Origin: Clostridia bacterium
GTDB lineage: Bacteria > Bacillota > Clostridia > UBA1381
Assembly: GCA_900770405.1 (NCBI GenBank)
Contig: CAAGKL010000127.1
Location: 1-49,745, forward strand
Direction: 5' to 3'
Length of the DNA stretch: 49,745 nucleotides
Shown: positions 6,698 through 14,292 of the stretch, piece by piece
How the letters are laid out: every line of letters starts with the position of its first letter
Position numbering within the stretch: the first letter of the stretch is position 1
Program-made: the position numbers and the translations under genes
Notes under the pieces: model-generated
What the model saw: only the letters and a program-made list of their open reading frames with translations
Told to the model about the DNA's origin: nothing
The model's database searches: none

Positions 6698-9673
6698 ATG
6701 AGGTATAAAGATGAGGAAATCCCCTGGGACGCGCCGCAAATTAAGCCGATTGCGGGACACCCGCGGCTTTTTCTGACGCGGGAGCAGCTTGCGCAGCTGC
6801 GGAAAAATATGGAGTATGCCGAGCTTGCGCCGCAGGTGGCGGCATACAGAAAATGCGCCGCCGAGCCGATTTTGCCGCACGGCGTGCACAGCCCGCTCTA
6901 CGAAATGCGGCTGGAATTTCGCGCGCTTGCGTACCTTTTGGGCGATATTGACCGCGCCGGGGCGGAGCGGACGGTGAAATGCGCGCTTGAGTATCTGTCG
7001 GCGGTGGAATTCGACCCGAAGGCGGCGGATATAACCCGCGCGATCGGCGAGACGATGACCTGCGGTGCAGTTGTGTATGACTGGTGCTATGACGTGATTT
7101 CGGCGGAGGATAAATCGGCGTTTATCGCGCGCTTTAAGGAGCTTGCCGCGCAGAAGGAAATCGGCTACCCGCCGACAAATCCGAACCTTTCGTCGATTGC
7201 GTCGCACGCGGGCGAGTATGAAATTTTCCGCGATATGATAGGCGTCGGGGTCGCGGTTTACGATGAGGACAGCGAGATGTACGACCTCGCGGCGGGGCGG
7301 TTTTTCGCGCAGATGGCGGAGCCGCGCCGATATTTCAACAAATCCGGCAACCACCCGATGGGTAGCAGCTACGGCTATTTCCGCTTCGGCTGCGAGCTCT
7401 GGGCGCAGATTATTTTTGCGCGGATGGGCTATGCGGATGTTTTGGGCGGCGATATGGCGCGGGTGGCGTATAAATGGCTGTTCGAGCGGCTGCCCTTCGG
7501 TCAGCGGTTCAAGGACGGCGACGATTTTGAATACAGCAAAAACCGGCTCGAGGCGTACCCGACGAACGATGTGCGCGAGCTGATGATGGCGGCGAATTTC
7601 TTTGCCGACCCGTATCTGCGGCGGCAAAGCCTGGCGGCGCTGTCGCTGCGAAATTACGAGCCGGAAAAATTCTGGACGCTGATTTTTTCCGAGCCGGGCG
7701 TCGGGATAAAGGAGCCCGACACCCTCCCGCTTGCGCGTAAAACCACCTACCCGCTGACGAGCCTTGTCGCGCGCACCGGCTGGCAGACCGGCAAGGACGC
7801 GCCGACCGCGATGGCGCAGATGAAAATTCAGGAGAAATTCATCGCCTGCCATATGCACCTCGACAGCGGCGGCTTTCAGATTTACTACAAGGGCAATCTC
7901 GCGACCGCGTCCGGGATCTACCAGGGTATGGACGGCGGCTCGGGTTGCGCTCATTACGCGAATTACTACACGCGCACCGTCGCGCATAACTGCGTAACCG
8001 TGACCGATCTGCACGAGACGATGCTTTATTCGCACGGCGCGGACACGGATTTCTCGAATGACGGCGGGCAGCGGCGGGGTATGACCGCGCCGTTTGCGGT
8101 GTTCTTTAAGGAGCAGGTTGTGGAGGATAAAAGAGCCGCGGCGTGCGGGATTTATGCCGGCCCGAACCCGCAGACACCGAAATTTTCCTATGTGGCGGGG
8201 GATATTCACTTCGGCTATGGCGAAAAGGTGGAAAAATACCGCCGTTCGATGGTTTTTGCCGATTTGTTCGATGAGGAGTTTCCGGCGGCGTTCGTGGTGT
8301 ACGACCGGGTATGTGCGAGCAATGCGCAGTTTAAAAAGCGCTGGCTGCTGCACAGCATCGAAGAACCGGAAATCGACGCGGACAGGGTGACGGTTTCGCG
8401 CACCGAGGCGGGCTTCGGCGGAAAATTGGTCGACACCGTGCTTTTGCCGGAGGATTTTCGCATCGAAAAGATCGGCGGCGCAGGGCGGGAATATACCGTA
8501 GGCGGGGAGAATTTCCCCAACCGCGACTATGCCGGTGCGCGGACGGAGGGCGCGGCGTGGCGCGTGGAGCTGTCGCCGTCGGCGGCGCGAAAAGAGGACG
8601 TGTTCTTGAACGCGATGTACGTGACCGACGCGTCGAATACGCGGCGGCTCGAGATGACGCGCGTACGCACGGGCGGCTTTGTAGGCGCGGCGGTGCGCGA
8701 CAGACTGATTATGTTCGCCGAGAGCGATGAGGCGGCTTGCGGCGCATTTTGCGCGGAGGTGCCGGACGGCGGGTTCGAGACTGTGTCAGTGCTGCTCGCG
8801 GGCATTGCGCCGGGCGTGTGGAGCATAAACGGCGAATTTTTTGCCGAGGTAAAGCCGGAGGAGGGCGTGCTGTATTTCGAGGGCAAGCCCGGCAGATATG
8901 AGATAGCGCCCACGCCGGGGAAAATGCCGACCGCGCGGGAATACGCGGCGGCGCAAAAGTCGAAAATCGGCGATTTTACGGTGTATTTCGGCGGGCAGTT
9001 TTTGAATCAGCCAAAGCCGGCAAAGCTGATAGACGGCGTGCCGTACCTGCCGGCGGCGGAATTTGCCGCGTATTTCGGCGCAGCGGTGAAAACCGACGGC
9101 GCGGCGGTGGAGATAACGAACGCCGCCGGGGAGCGGCTGAGCGTGCGCGGCGGGTATGCGTCGCTGCCGTCGCAGCATATGCCCCGGGAGGTCGGCGGTG
9201 CGGTGTATATCTGCTTTGCGGACCTTGAGGAATTTTTCGGCATGGTGTGCGAATATGACGCCGCGGCACGGCTTTTCAAGGCGGTGCGGGTGGACGCCGA
9301 GTTCAGAAAACTCGTGAAAAATGAGAAAATTTTTGCGCCGACCGACGTTATCGCCGGTGCATGCGACGAAAATCTGCCGCGGTTTGCGGCGGAGTATACG
9401 ACCGAAACGCACTGGGCGGCAGACGGCGGCGATGACGCGTGGCTGACCTATGACCTCGGCGACGAGACGGAATTTTCGCGGCTGCTGCTCGGGGCGAGCG
9501 CGGATTTTGAGGTGGAGCTGTCGCTCGACGGGAGGAATTATCGCCACATTTATTGCGGTGCGGCGGCTGGAAAAATGCAGATTTATGCGCTCGGACGGCA
9601 GCGCGCACGCTTTGTGCGGGTGTGTATTGCCGGCGACAGGGTCGCGGTGACCGTGATGGCTGTTATGGAATAG
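6698..9673 (+). CDS. Heparinase II/III-like polysaccharide lyase with stalk and discoidin-like C-terminal domains
   Basis: This is 991 residues from an ATG with GGAGG just upstream. HPRLFLTREQLAQLR (about 21-35) opens an alpha/alpha-toroid typical of the heparinase II group. ASHAGEYE places a His/Glu pair at H170 and E173, Tyr225 lies 55 residues on in GSSYGYF, and HMHLDSGGF (385-393) is the family His-x-His-x-Asp-x-Gly motif. These match, from memory, the catalytic His/Glu, Tyr and metal-site region of heparinase II. After the C-terminal beta-sandwich come a copper-amine-oxidase-like stalk domain (about 765-880) and a discoidin/F5/8C-like domain (about 895-991). The enzyme should cut uronic-acid polysaccharides by beta-elimination. 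Oddly there is no signal peptide although both C-terminal domains are typical of secreted proteins. It is last in its operon, followed by a terminator. Confidence 0.85.
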   Translation: MRYKDEEIPWDAPQIKPIAGHPRLFLTREQLAQLRKNMEYAELAPQVAAYRKCAAEPILPHGVHSPLYEMRLEFRALAYLLGDIDRAGAERTVKCALEYLSAVEFDPKAADITRAIGETMTCGAVVYDWCYDVISAEDKSAFIARFKELAAQKEIGYPPTNPNLSSIASHAGEYEIFRDMIGVGVAVYDEDSEMYDLAAGRFFAQMAEPRRYFNKSGNHPMGSSYGYFRFGCELWAQIIFARMGYADVLGGDMARVAYKWLFERLPFGQRFKDGDDFEYSKNRLEAYPTNDVRELMMAANFFADPYLRRQSLAALSLRNYEPEKFWTLIFSEPGVGIKEPDTLPLARKTTYPLTSLVARTGWQTGKDAPTAMAQMKIQEKFIACHMHLDSGGFQIYYKGNLATASGIYQGMDGGSGCAHYANYYTRTVAHNCVTVTDLHETMLYSHGADTDFSNDGGQRRGMTAPFAVFFKEQVVEDKRAAACGIYAGPNPQTPKFSYVAGDIHFGYGEKVEKYRRSMVFADLFDEEFPAAFVVYDRVCASNAQFKKRWLLHSIEEPEIDADRVTVSRTEAGFGGKLVDTVLLPEDFRIEKIGGAGREYTVGGENFPNRDYAGARTEGAAWRVELSPSAARKEDVFLNAMYVTDASNTRRLEMTRVRTGGFVGAAVRDRLIMFAESDEAACGAFCAEVPDGGFETVSVLLAGIAPGVWSINGEFFAEVKPEEGVLYFEGKPGRYEIAPTPGKMPTAREYAAAQKSKIGDFTVYFGGQFLNQPKPAKLIDGVPYLPAAEFAAYFGAAVKTDGAAVEITNAAGERLSVRGGYASLPSQHMPREVGGAVYICFADLEEFFGMVCEYDAAARLFKAVRVDAEFRKLVKNEKIFAPTDVIAGACDENLPRFAAEYTTETHWAADGGDDAWLTYDLGDETEFSRLLLGASADFEVELSLDGRNYRHIYCGAAAGKMQIYALGRQRARFVRVCIAGDRVAVTVMAVME

Positions 9674-9693
9674 AGAAAATATAAAAAAGGCTG

Positions 9694-9737
9694 TGCCGCA
9701 AAGTATATGAAACCGTATATTTTGCGGCAATTTTTTT
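9694..9737 (+). terminator. Rho-independent terminator of the left operon
   Basis: TGCCGCAAAGTATAT (9694-9708) pairs with GTATATTTTGCGGCA (9715-9729), a 15-bp stem with two G-U pairs and loop GAAACC, followed by ATTTTTTT (9730-9737). It lies 21 bases after the lyase stop. Confidence 0.93.
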
Positions 9738-9816
9738 GCGATACCTGAATCCGGTTCTGCCGGAATATCCGTGAATTGCGCCGTTATTCCGGGCGGCGGA
9801 GGAATCAAAATTACTC

Positions 9817-9845
9817 TTGACTGTGTATAAAAGTTGTGATATATT
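9817..9845 (+). promoter_or_regulatory. Sigma-A-type promoter of the AraC-type sensor gene
   Basis: TTGACT (9817-9822), a 17-base spacer and TATATT (9840-9845) form a near-consensus housekeeping promoter. It gives a leader of about 50 bases before ATG 9901. The strength of the hexamers suggests constitutive expression of the regulator. Confidence 0.85.
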
Positions 9846-9900
9846 GTAAATGCAAACGGTTGGGGCTGTAAAATTGTTATTATGCAGGAGAGAAAAAAGT

Positions 9901-12099
9901 ATGTCTTATATGAATAAGATGTTCAGAAAAAACATTTTGATATGTCTTGTGTATATAGTGCTGTTTTCTGTTATTATGTATGCATTTACAATAAAAACGG
10001 TAAGAACCGAATTTTCAAACAGCGCCAATACCATTCTCGCGCACAATGCAACGTATATTGATAATTCGATTTCAAATTCGCTTAAGGTTTCGCTGGCAAT
10101 AAAAACAAATCCCTTTGTTGTGAATTATGCAAACGAGACTAAGCCCGATTATTACAACAGAGTTCTGACTCAAAGGTTTATAAACACCTTCAGAAGCACA
10201 CTGTCGACAAACACAAATATAATATGCGTGCAACATTCAAATGACGAGTCCGTGCTTTCCGGCACGGCGTCGATGTCATATCATACCTTTGCCGAGGAGC
10301 TCAATATTTTCGAGCAGGAGCTTGACCGGGTAAAAGCCAAGGCGGAGGCAAGCGAAAATTCATCGATAAATTACATAACCTCAGACAATCTGTTGGTTCT
10401 GGTAACGTGCGACAAGAGCTTTAAAAATGTTTTATACACGTATGCGTGTATTTATTTGGACGACCTGATAACGGCGCAGCTGCCGGAAAACTCATATTTT
10501 GTTATCAACTCATCGGATTCCGTTTTATACAAAACACCCGGCATACCGGATAAATACGTGGAAGGAACCATAGACGAAAAGACGCATAAAGGTGCGCAGA
10601 TATTCAGCAGGCGGTCAAAGAGCTCCGATTTTCTCGGCAACCTGACCTTTAATTACATCACGCCCGGATATGTTTTCTACAAAACGCTTGTGCCGCAATT
10701 CATTCTGGTTTTTATATTTTTGGCGCTGTGCTTATTGGTAAGCTACTTTGTTGCGTACAAGATAACGCAGAAGAATTACAAGCCGATTTCGGATTTGCTG
10801 GATGCGTTGGATATCCGCGACCGAAGCAAGGATATAGACGAATTTGCTTCAATCAGGACGAAAATATCATCAATCGAGCAGGATAACGATGAGCTTAAAA
10901 ACCGGTTTGAAATGCACAAGAGCTCGATTGAGGATTATTATTTGAAAAATATGCTCTACGGCACGCTTTCGCAGGATACCTGCCACGATATAATAGCGAA
11001 ATACGGGCATTTCCTTTCGGAGCGCAAGTACATCACGGCGCTTATATCCTATGCCAAGCCGCTGTCGCCGAGCGGTCAGCCGACAAATCAAAACATCGAG
11101 CTTTTGAACAGAATAGTTATGAAGCTTTTCGTCAAGCACTATGCCGAATATGCTTTTTTCAGAATACTGCCCATTGAGGGAAATAAGTTTGCAATTATTG
11201 CAAGCATCGACGATTATGACGAGTTCAAGAATGATTTGCGAAAGTATATCCTTGAGCTTGAAGAATCGGAGATCAAGATTATCGCGTCGCTGGGCTCGGT
11301 GGAAAACGGTATGGACAGATTGAATAAATCGTACGCGAATGCGCTGAACGTTTCGGAGAACCGAATCTACGGCGCGCAGTATTCTACTGTCTGTACGCCC
11401 GACGATGTTGCCGGCTTCTCCGAAAATACCATATATTATCCGCTTGACACGGAGGCAATGATTATTGAAAACGTTGTAAACGGAAATGCGGAGGCGGTTC
11501 ACAGGCTTACGGGAATACTTATCGACACCAATTTTACGCATAAGGCGTTTTCGAACGAACAGTTTTCGCAGTTTATATTCATCTTCACATCTACATTTAA
11601 CCGGATACTGACGGCGTTAAACAAGCACAGTAAAGAGATTTTCGGAGATGATACGATAATATATCTCGAATTAAAGTCCTGCAAAACTCCGCAGGAGCTT
11701 CACGAGAAGATAAACAGCTTGCTTGACATTGTTATACAGTTTGTCAATTTGCAGGCTGAATCGGTAGATATAGCGAGCAAAAATCTTATGCTTGAGTTTA
11801 TCGAGAAAAATTATATGCGGGATATTTCGCTTATCGACCTTGCGGACTATATGAATTATACGAGCGTGTATACAAGCAGGCTGTTCAAGCTGCTCACGGG
11901 CGAGAATTTCAAATCCTACCTTTCGCGGTACAGATTTGAGACGGCGCGCGGCATTATCGAGAAGCACCCGACAGCAAAGATTAAGGACATTGCCGAGGCG
12001 GTGGGCTGTAACACAACAATCCTTTCAAGAATATTTGTGAAGTATTCGGGAATGTCGACAATAGAATATATAAAAACCGTTCAGGAAAAAAATAATTAG
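9901..12099 (+). CDS. Membrane-anchored AraC-family sensor-regulator for the adjacent sugar transporter
   Basis: This is 732 residues from ATG 9901, with AGGAG about 10 bases upstream; an upstream in-frame ATG at 9850 lies before that site and is rejected. Transmembrane segment 1 (about 11-31) and segment 2 (about 270-290, PQFILVFIFLALCLLVSYF) enclose an extracytoplasmic sensor domain of about 235 residues. A cytoplasmic linker follows, and the C-terminal about 100 residues are a double helix-turn-helix of the AraC/XylS type (SLIDLADYMNYTSVYTSRLFK and IKDIAEAVGCNTTILSRIFVKYSG regions). Such one-piece sensors sit beside LplB/YtcP/LipO-type oligosaccharide importers and usually activate them; here the importer starts 245 bases downstream. 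The gene has its own promoter and terminator. It is visibly more AT-rich than the enzyme genes before it. The ligand is unknown. Confidence 0.92.
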   Translation: MSYMNKMFRKNILICLVYIVLFSVIMYAFTIKTVRTEFSNSANTILAHNATYIDNSISNSLKVSLAIKTNPFVVNYANETKPDYYNRVLTQRFINTFRSTLSTNTNIICVQHSNDESVLSGTASMSYHTFAEELNIFEQELDRVKAKAEASENSSINYITSDNLLVLVTCDKSFKNVLYTYACIYLDDLITAQLPENSYFVINSSDSVLYKTPGIPDKYVEGTIDEKTHKGAQIFSRRSKSSDFLGNLTFNYITPGYVFYKTLVPQFILVFIFLALCLLVSYFVAYKITQKNYKPISDLLDALDIRDRSKDIDEFASIRTKISSIEQDNDELKNRFEMHKSSIEDYYLKNMLYGTLSQDTCHDIIAKYGHFLSERKYITALISYAKPLSPSGQPTNQNIELLNRIVMKLFVKHYAEYAFFRILPIEGNKFAIIASIDDYDEFKNDLRKYILELEESEIKIIASLGSVENGMDRLNKSYANALNVSENRIYGAQYSTVCTPDDVAGFSENTIYYPLDTEAMIIENVVNGNAEAVHRLTGILIDTNFTHKAFSNEQFSQFIFIFTSTFNRILTALNKHSKEIFGDDTIIYLELKSCKTPQELHEKINSLLDIVIQFVNLQAESVDIASKNLMLEFIEKNYMRDISLIDLADYMNYTSVYTSRLFKLLTGENFKSYLSRYRFETARGIIEKHPTAKIKDIAEAVGCNTTILSRIFVKYSGMSTIEYIKTVQEKNN

Positions 12100-12117
12100 G
12101 GGACTGTGAGCGCCCCG

Positions 12118-12167
12118 AAGGCAGTGCGGCAAAATGATTTCATTTTGCCGTACTGCCTTTTGTTCTT
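12118..12167 (+). terminator. Terminator of the AraC-type regulator gene
   Basis: The 20-base arm 12118-12137 pairs with 12140-12159 with a single G-U pair, then TTTGTTCTT follows. The perfect TGA/TCA at the tip must open into the loop. It isolates the regulator from the transporter operon. Confidence 0.9.
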
Positions 12168-12231
12168 ATATGCCGGAATATGAAAATTATGGAAAATAAG
12201 GCAGCGAAAACCGCGTATTTATCGGCAAAAT

Positions 12232-12262
12232 GTTAAAAAATAAAGCCCGAAGTTAAGAAATA
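12232..12262 (+). promoter_or_regulatory. Candidate AraC-family operator: direct repeat spaced two helical turns
   Basis: GTTAAAAAATA (12232-12242) and GTTAAGAAATA (12252-12262) match at 10 of 11 bases and start 20 bases apart. Direct repeats at about 20-21 bp on one DNA face are the usual site form for AraC-family activators. The downstream copy reaches the expected -35 position of the TATAAT at 12285. The adjacent regulator gene is the obvious candidate; binding is inferred. Confidence 0.5.
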
Positions 12263-12284
12263 GCTGTTGAATACAGAGAAACAA

Positions 12285-12290
12285 TATAAT
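12285..12290 (+). promoter_or_regulatory. -10 element of the first ABC transporter operon, weak -35
   Basis: A perfect TATAAT lies here with only AGCTGT/TAGCTG at 17-18 bp upstream, far from TTGACA. A good -10 with a poor -35 and an AraC-style repeat just upstream fits an activator-dependent promoter. The nearby TTGAAT at 12267 is only 12 bp away and cannot serve. Confidence 0.6.
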
Positions 12291-12303
12291 ACAATAAACA
12301 TAA

Positions 12304-12331
12304 GCCCGGCGGGCGGTTGTCCGGGGGACAA
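12304..12331 (+). promoter_or_regulatory. Two tandem mini-hairpins abutting the ribosome binding site
   Basis: GCCC-GGC-GGGC (12304-12314) and TTGTCC-GGG-GGACAA (12317-12331) are perfect short stems with three-base loops. The second ends at the first A of the AGGAG (12331-12335) that serves ATG 12345. This resembles the leader hairpins at 302 and 4601. Confidence 0.5.
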
Positions 12332-12344
12332 GGAGATGAGTTAT

Positions 12345-13298
12345 ATGAAAAATGCGGCAATACCTTCCGCGCCGGATACCGGTGCGAAAAAGAAAAAAAC
12401 TCTTGCGGGCGATATGCTTCGCGACAGGCAGTTATATTTAATGCTGCTGCCGTTTTTGCTTTGGTATGTACTGTTTTACTATTTTCCGATGTACGGAATA
12501 TTGGCGGCGTTTAAGGATTATCAGCCGTTTGTCGGGATATGGAGGAGCGAATGGGTAGGGCTGACGCACTTTAAAAACTTCTTTTCAAGTCCGTATGTGT
12601 GGAGAATTATACGCAACTCACTGCTTATCAACGTGTATTCGATACTCTTCACATTTCCGGCAACAATAGTTCTGGCGCTGCTGATGAATGAGCTTGTATC
12701 GAAAAAGTTTAAGACGCTGGTTCAGACTATTTCGTATATGCCGTATTTCATATCGACGGTCGTGGTGGCGGGGCTGGTCACAAGCTTTTTGTCGCCGACA
12801 TCGGGCATTATCAATGTGCTGATAGAGCGGCTCGGCGGCGAGCGGACATATTTTCTTACAAAGCCGGAATATTTCAGAACAATATATGTGTTGATGACGA
12901 CGTGGCAGGGGATAGGCTTCGGCACAATCATTTATACCTCCGCGCTGTGCTCGATTGACAGCGAGCTTTACGAGGCGGCATCGATTGACGGCGCGGGAAG
13001 ATTTAAAAAGATATGGCACATCACCCTGCCGGGCATACTTCCGACAATTGCAATTATGCTTGTTATCAGAATGGGAAGTATGATGAGCGTGGGCTCGGAG
13101 GCAATCATTCTCCTGTATCAGCCGTCTACATATGAAACGGCGGACGTTATTTCGTCCTTTACGTACAGAAACGGTCTGGTCGATGCAAACTACTCGTATG
13201 CGACGGCGGTTGACCTGTTTAACGGGGTTGTGGCGCTGGTGCTTGTCATAATTTCAAACACAATATCGAAGAAGCTGAGCGATACGAGCCTGTGGTAA
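12345..13298 (+). CDS. CUT1 sugar ABC transporter permease (LplB type)
   Basis: This is 317 residues from ATG 12345, chosen over earlier in-frame starts (12267, 12336) because AGGAG ends 9 bases before it. Six hydrophobic segments fit the binding-protein-dependent permease fold, and the cytoplasmic EAA loop reads YEAASIDGAGRFKKIWHITLPG, with the E-A-A, D-G and P positions intact. The N-terminal DRQLYLMLLPFLLWYVLFYY and FPMYGILAAFKDY segments are typical of LplB/YtcO-group permeases. It pairs with the next gene and the lipoprotein at 14293 to import oligosaccharides. No ATPase is encoded nearby, so a shared MsmX/UgpC-type ATPase elsewhere is expected. Expression is probably controlled by the AraC-type sensor upstream. 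Confidence 0.93.
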   Translation: MKNAAIPSAPDTGAKKKKTLAGDMLRDRQLYLMLLPFLLWYVLFYYFPMYGILAAFKDYQPFVGIWRSEWVGLTHFKNFFSSPYVWRIIRNSLLINVYSILFTFPATIVLALLMNELVSKKFKTLVQTISYMPYFISTVVVAGLVTSFLSPTSGIINVLIERLGGERTYFLTKPEYFRTIYVLMTTWQGIGFGTIIYTSALCSIDSELYEAASIDGAGRFKKIWHITLPGILPTIAIMLVIRMGSMMSVGSEAIILLYQPSTYETADVISSFTYRNGLVDANYSYATAVDLFNGVVALVLVIISNTISKKLSDTSLW

Positions 13299-13334
13299 CA
13301 TATTCATCGGCAGGGAAAGGAATGAAGTGGGACG

Positions 13335-14210
13335 ATGAGAATTAAAAAAAGCTTTGGTGAAATATGCTTTGACGTTTTTAATGTCGTGCTGATGCTGCTG
13401 CTTATATTTGTTACGCTGTACCCGGTATGGTATGTGTTTGTGGCGTCGTTAAGCTCGGGCGCGGCTGTCACCAACGGCGAGGTGGTTTGGTGGATTAAGG
13501 ATTTTGAGCTTGAGGCATATGCGAGGCTGCTGAGAGATGACAGTATATGGATAGCGTACGCAAACACGATATTCTATTCGGTTGTCGGCACGGCATTCAG
13601 CGTGGCATTGACGGCGCTGGGCGCGTATGTGCTGTCTAAAAAAAGACTGCGGGGAAGAAAATTTTTCAACGGCTTTATTCTGCTCAGTATGTGGTTCACC
13701 GCGGGGCAGATTCCCACATACATAAATATGAGAAATCTGAACCTTCTCGATTCAAGACTCGGAATGATATTGTTCGGCGGTGTGGCGACATTTTATGTGA
13801 TATTGATGAGGACGTATTTTGAGTCGATACCCGATTCGATGGAGGAGGCGGCAAAGATTGACGGCGCGTCGGATTTTCAGATATTCGCAAAGGTGTATCT
13901 GCCGCTGTCGGTGTCGTCTATTGTGACGATTGCGCTGTATTACTTCGTGATGCGGTGGAGCTCGTATTTCTGGGCGATGATACTTATTAAAGACCCGAAT
14001 AAAATTCCGCTGCAGGTGCTTTTGAAAAAGGCGATTGTCGAGATGAGCGCGAATAACAGCGAGCTTGCAAATATAGATTACTCGGTCACGTCGCGTGAAA
14101 CCACGATATATGCGACTATTATAATATCGACCCTGCCGATGCTTATTATATATCCGTTCATACAAAAGTTCTTTGTTAAGGGTGTAATGATCGGCGCGGT
14201 AAAGGGGTAA
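13335..14210 (+). CDS. CUT1 sugar ABC transporter permease (YtcP/LplC type)
   Basis: This is 291 residues with six hydrophobic segments, opening with a long first helix (VLMLLLIFVTLYPVWYVFVA). The EAA loop MEEAAKIDGASDFQIFAKVYLP is intact. The closing QKFFVKGVMIGAVKG is the standard end of this permease family. It lies 36 bases after its partner; the ribosome binding site is modest (AAAGG about 14 bases upstream or GTGGG nearer). With the preceding permease it forms the membrane channel of an oligosaccharide importer. Confidence 0.93.
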   Translation: MRIKKSFGEICFDVFNVVLMLLLIFVTLYPVWYVFVASLSSGAAVTNGEVVWWIKDFELEAYARLLRDDSIWIAYANTIFYSVVGTAFSVALTALGAYVLSKKRLRGRKFFNGFILLSMWFTAGQIPTYINMRNLNLLDSRLGMILFGGVATFYVILMRTYFESIPDSMEEAAKIDGASDFQIFAKVYLPLSVSSIVTIALYYFVMRWSSYFWAMILIKDPNKIPLQVLLKKAIVEMSANNSELANIDYSVTSRETTIYATIIISTLPMLIIYPFIQKFFVKGVMIGAVKG

Positions 14211-14227
14211 ATAAGGCTGAATAAAAT

Positions 14228-14257
14228 CGCCCATAGCACTGCTATTTACTCGGGGCG
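14228..14257 (+). other. Intercistronic hairpin before the solute-binding protein gene
   Basis: ATAGC-ACT-GCTAT (14233-14245) forms a perfect inner stem, and CGCCC (14228-14232) can pair with GGGCG (14253-14257) outside it. Hairpins between permease and binding-protein genes often raise the level of the binding protein by protecting mRNA ends; here this is inference. Confidence 0.45.
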
Positions 14258-14292
14258 GAACAATCTGCTAAATATTTGAGGAGGATATAAAT

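Noticed and set aside
5834..8353. Very long open frame (839 codons) on the minus strand across the rhamnosidase and lyase genes
   Set aside because: It is antisense to two well-supported enzymes, has no recognisable domain, and is rich in Arg/His/Pro as expected from a shadow of GC-rich coding sequence.
12267..12290. TTGAAT at 12267 as the -35 for TATAAT at 12285
   Set aside because: The spacing is only 12 bp, too short for a sigma-A promoter.
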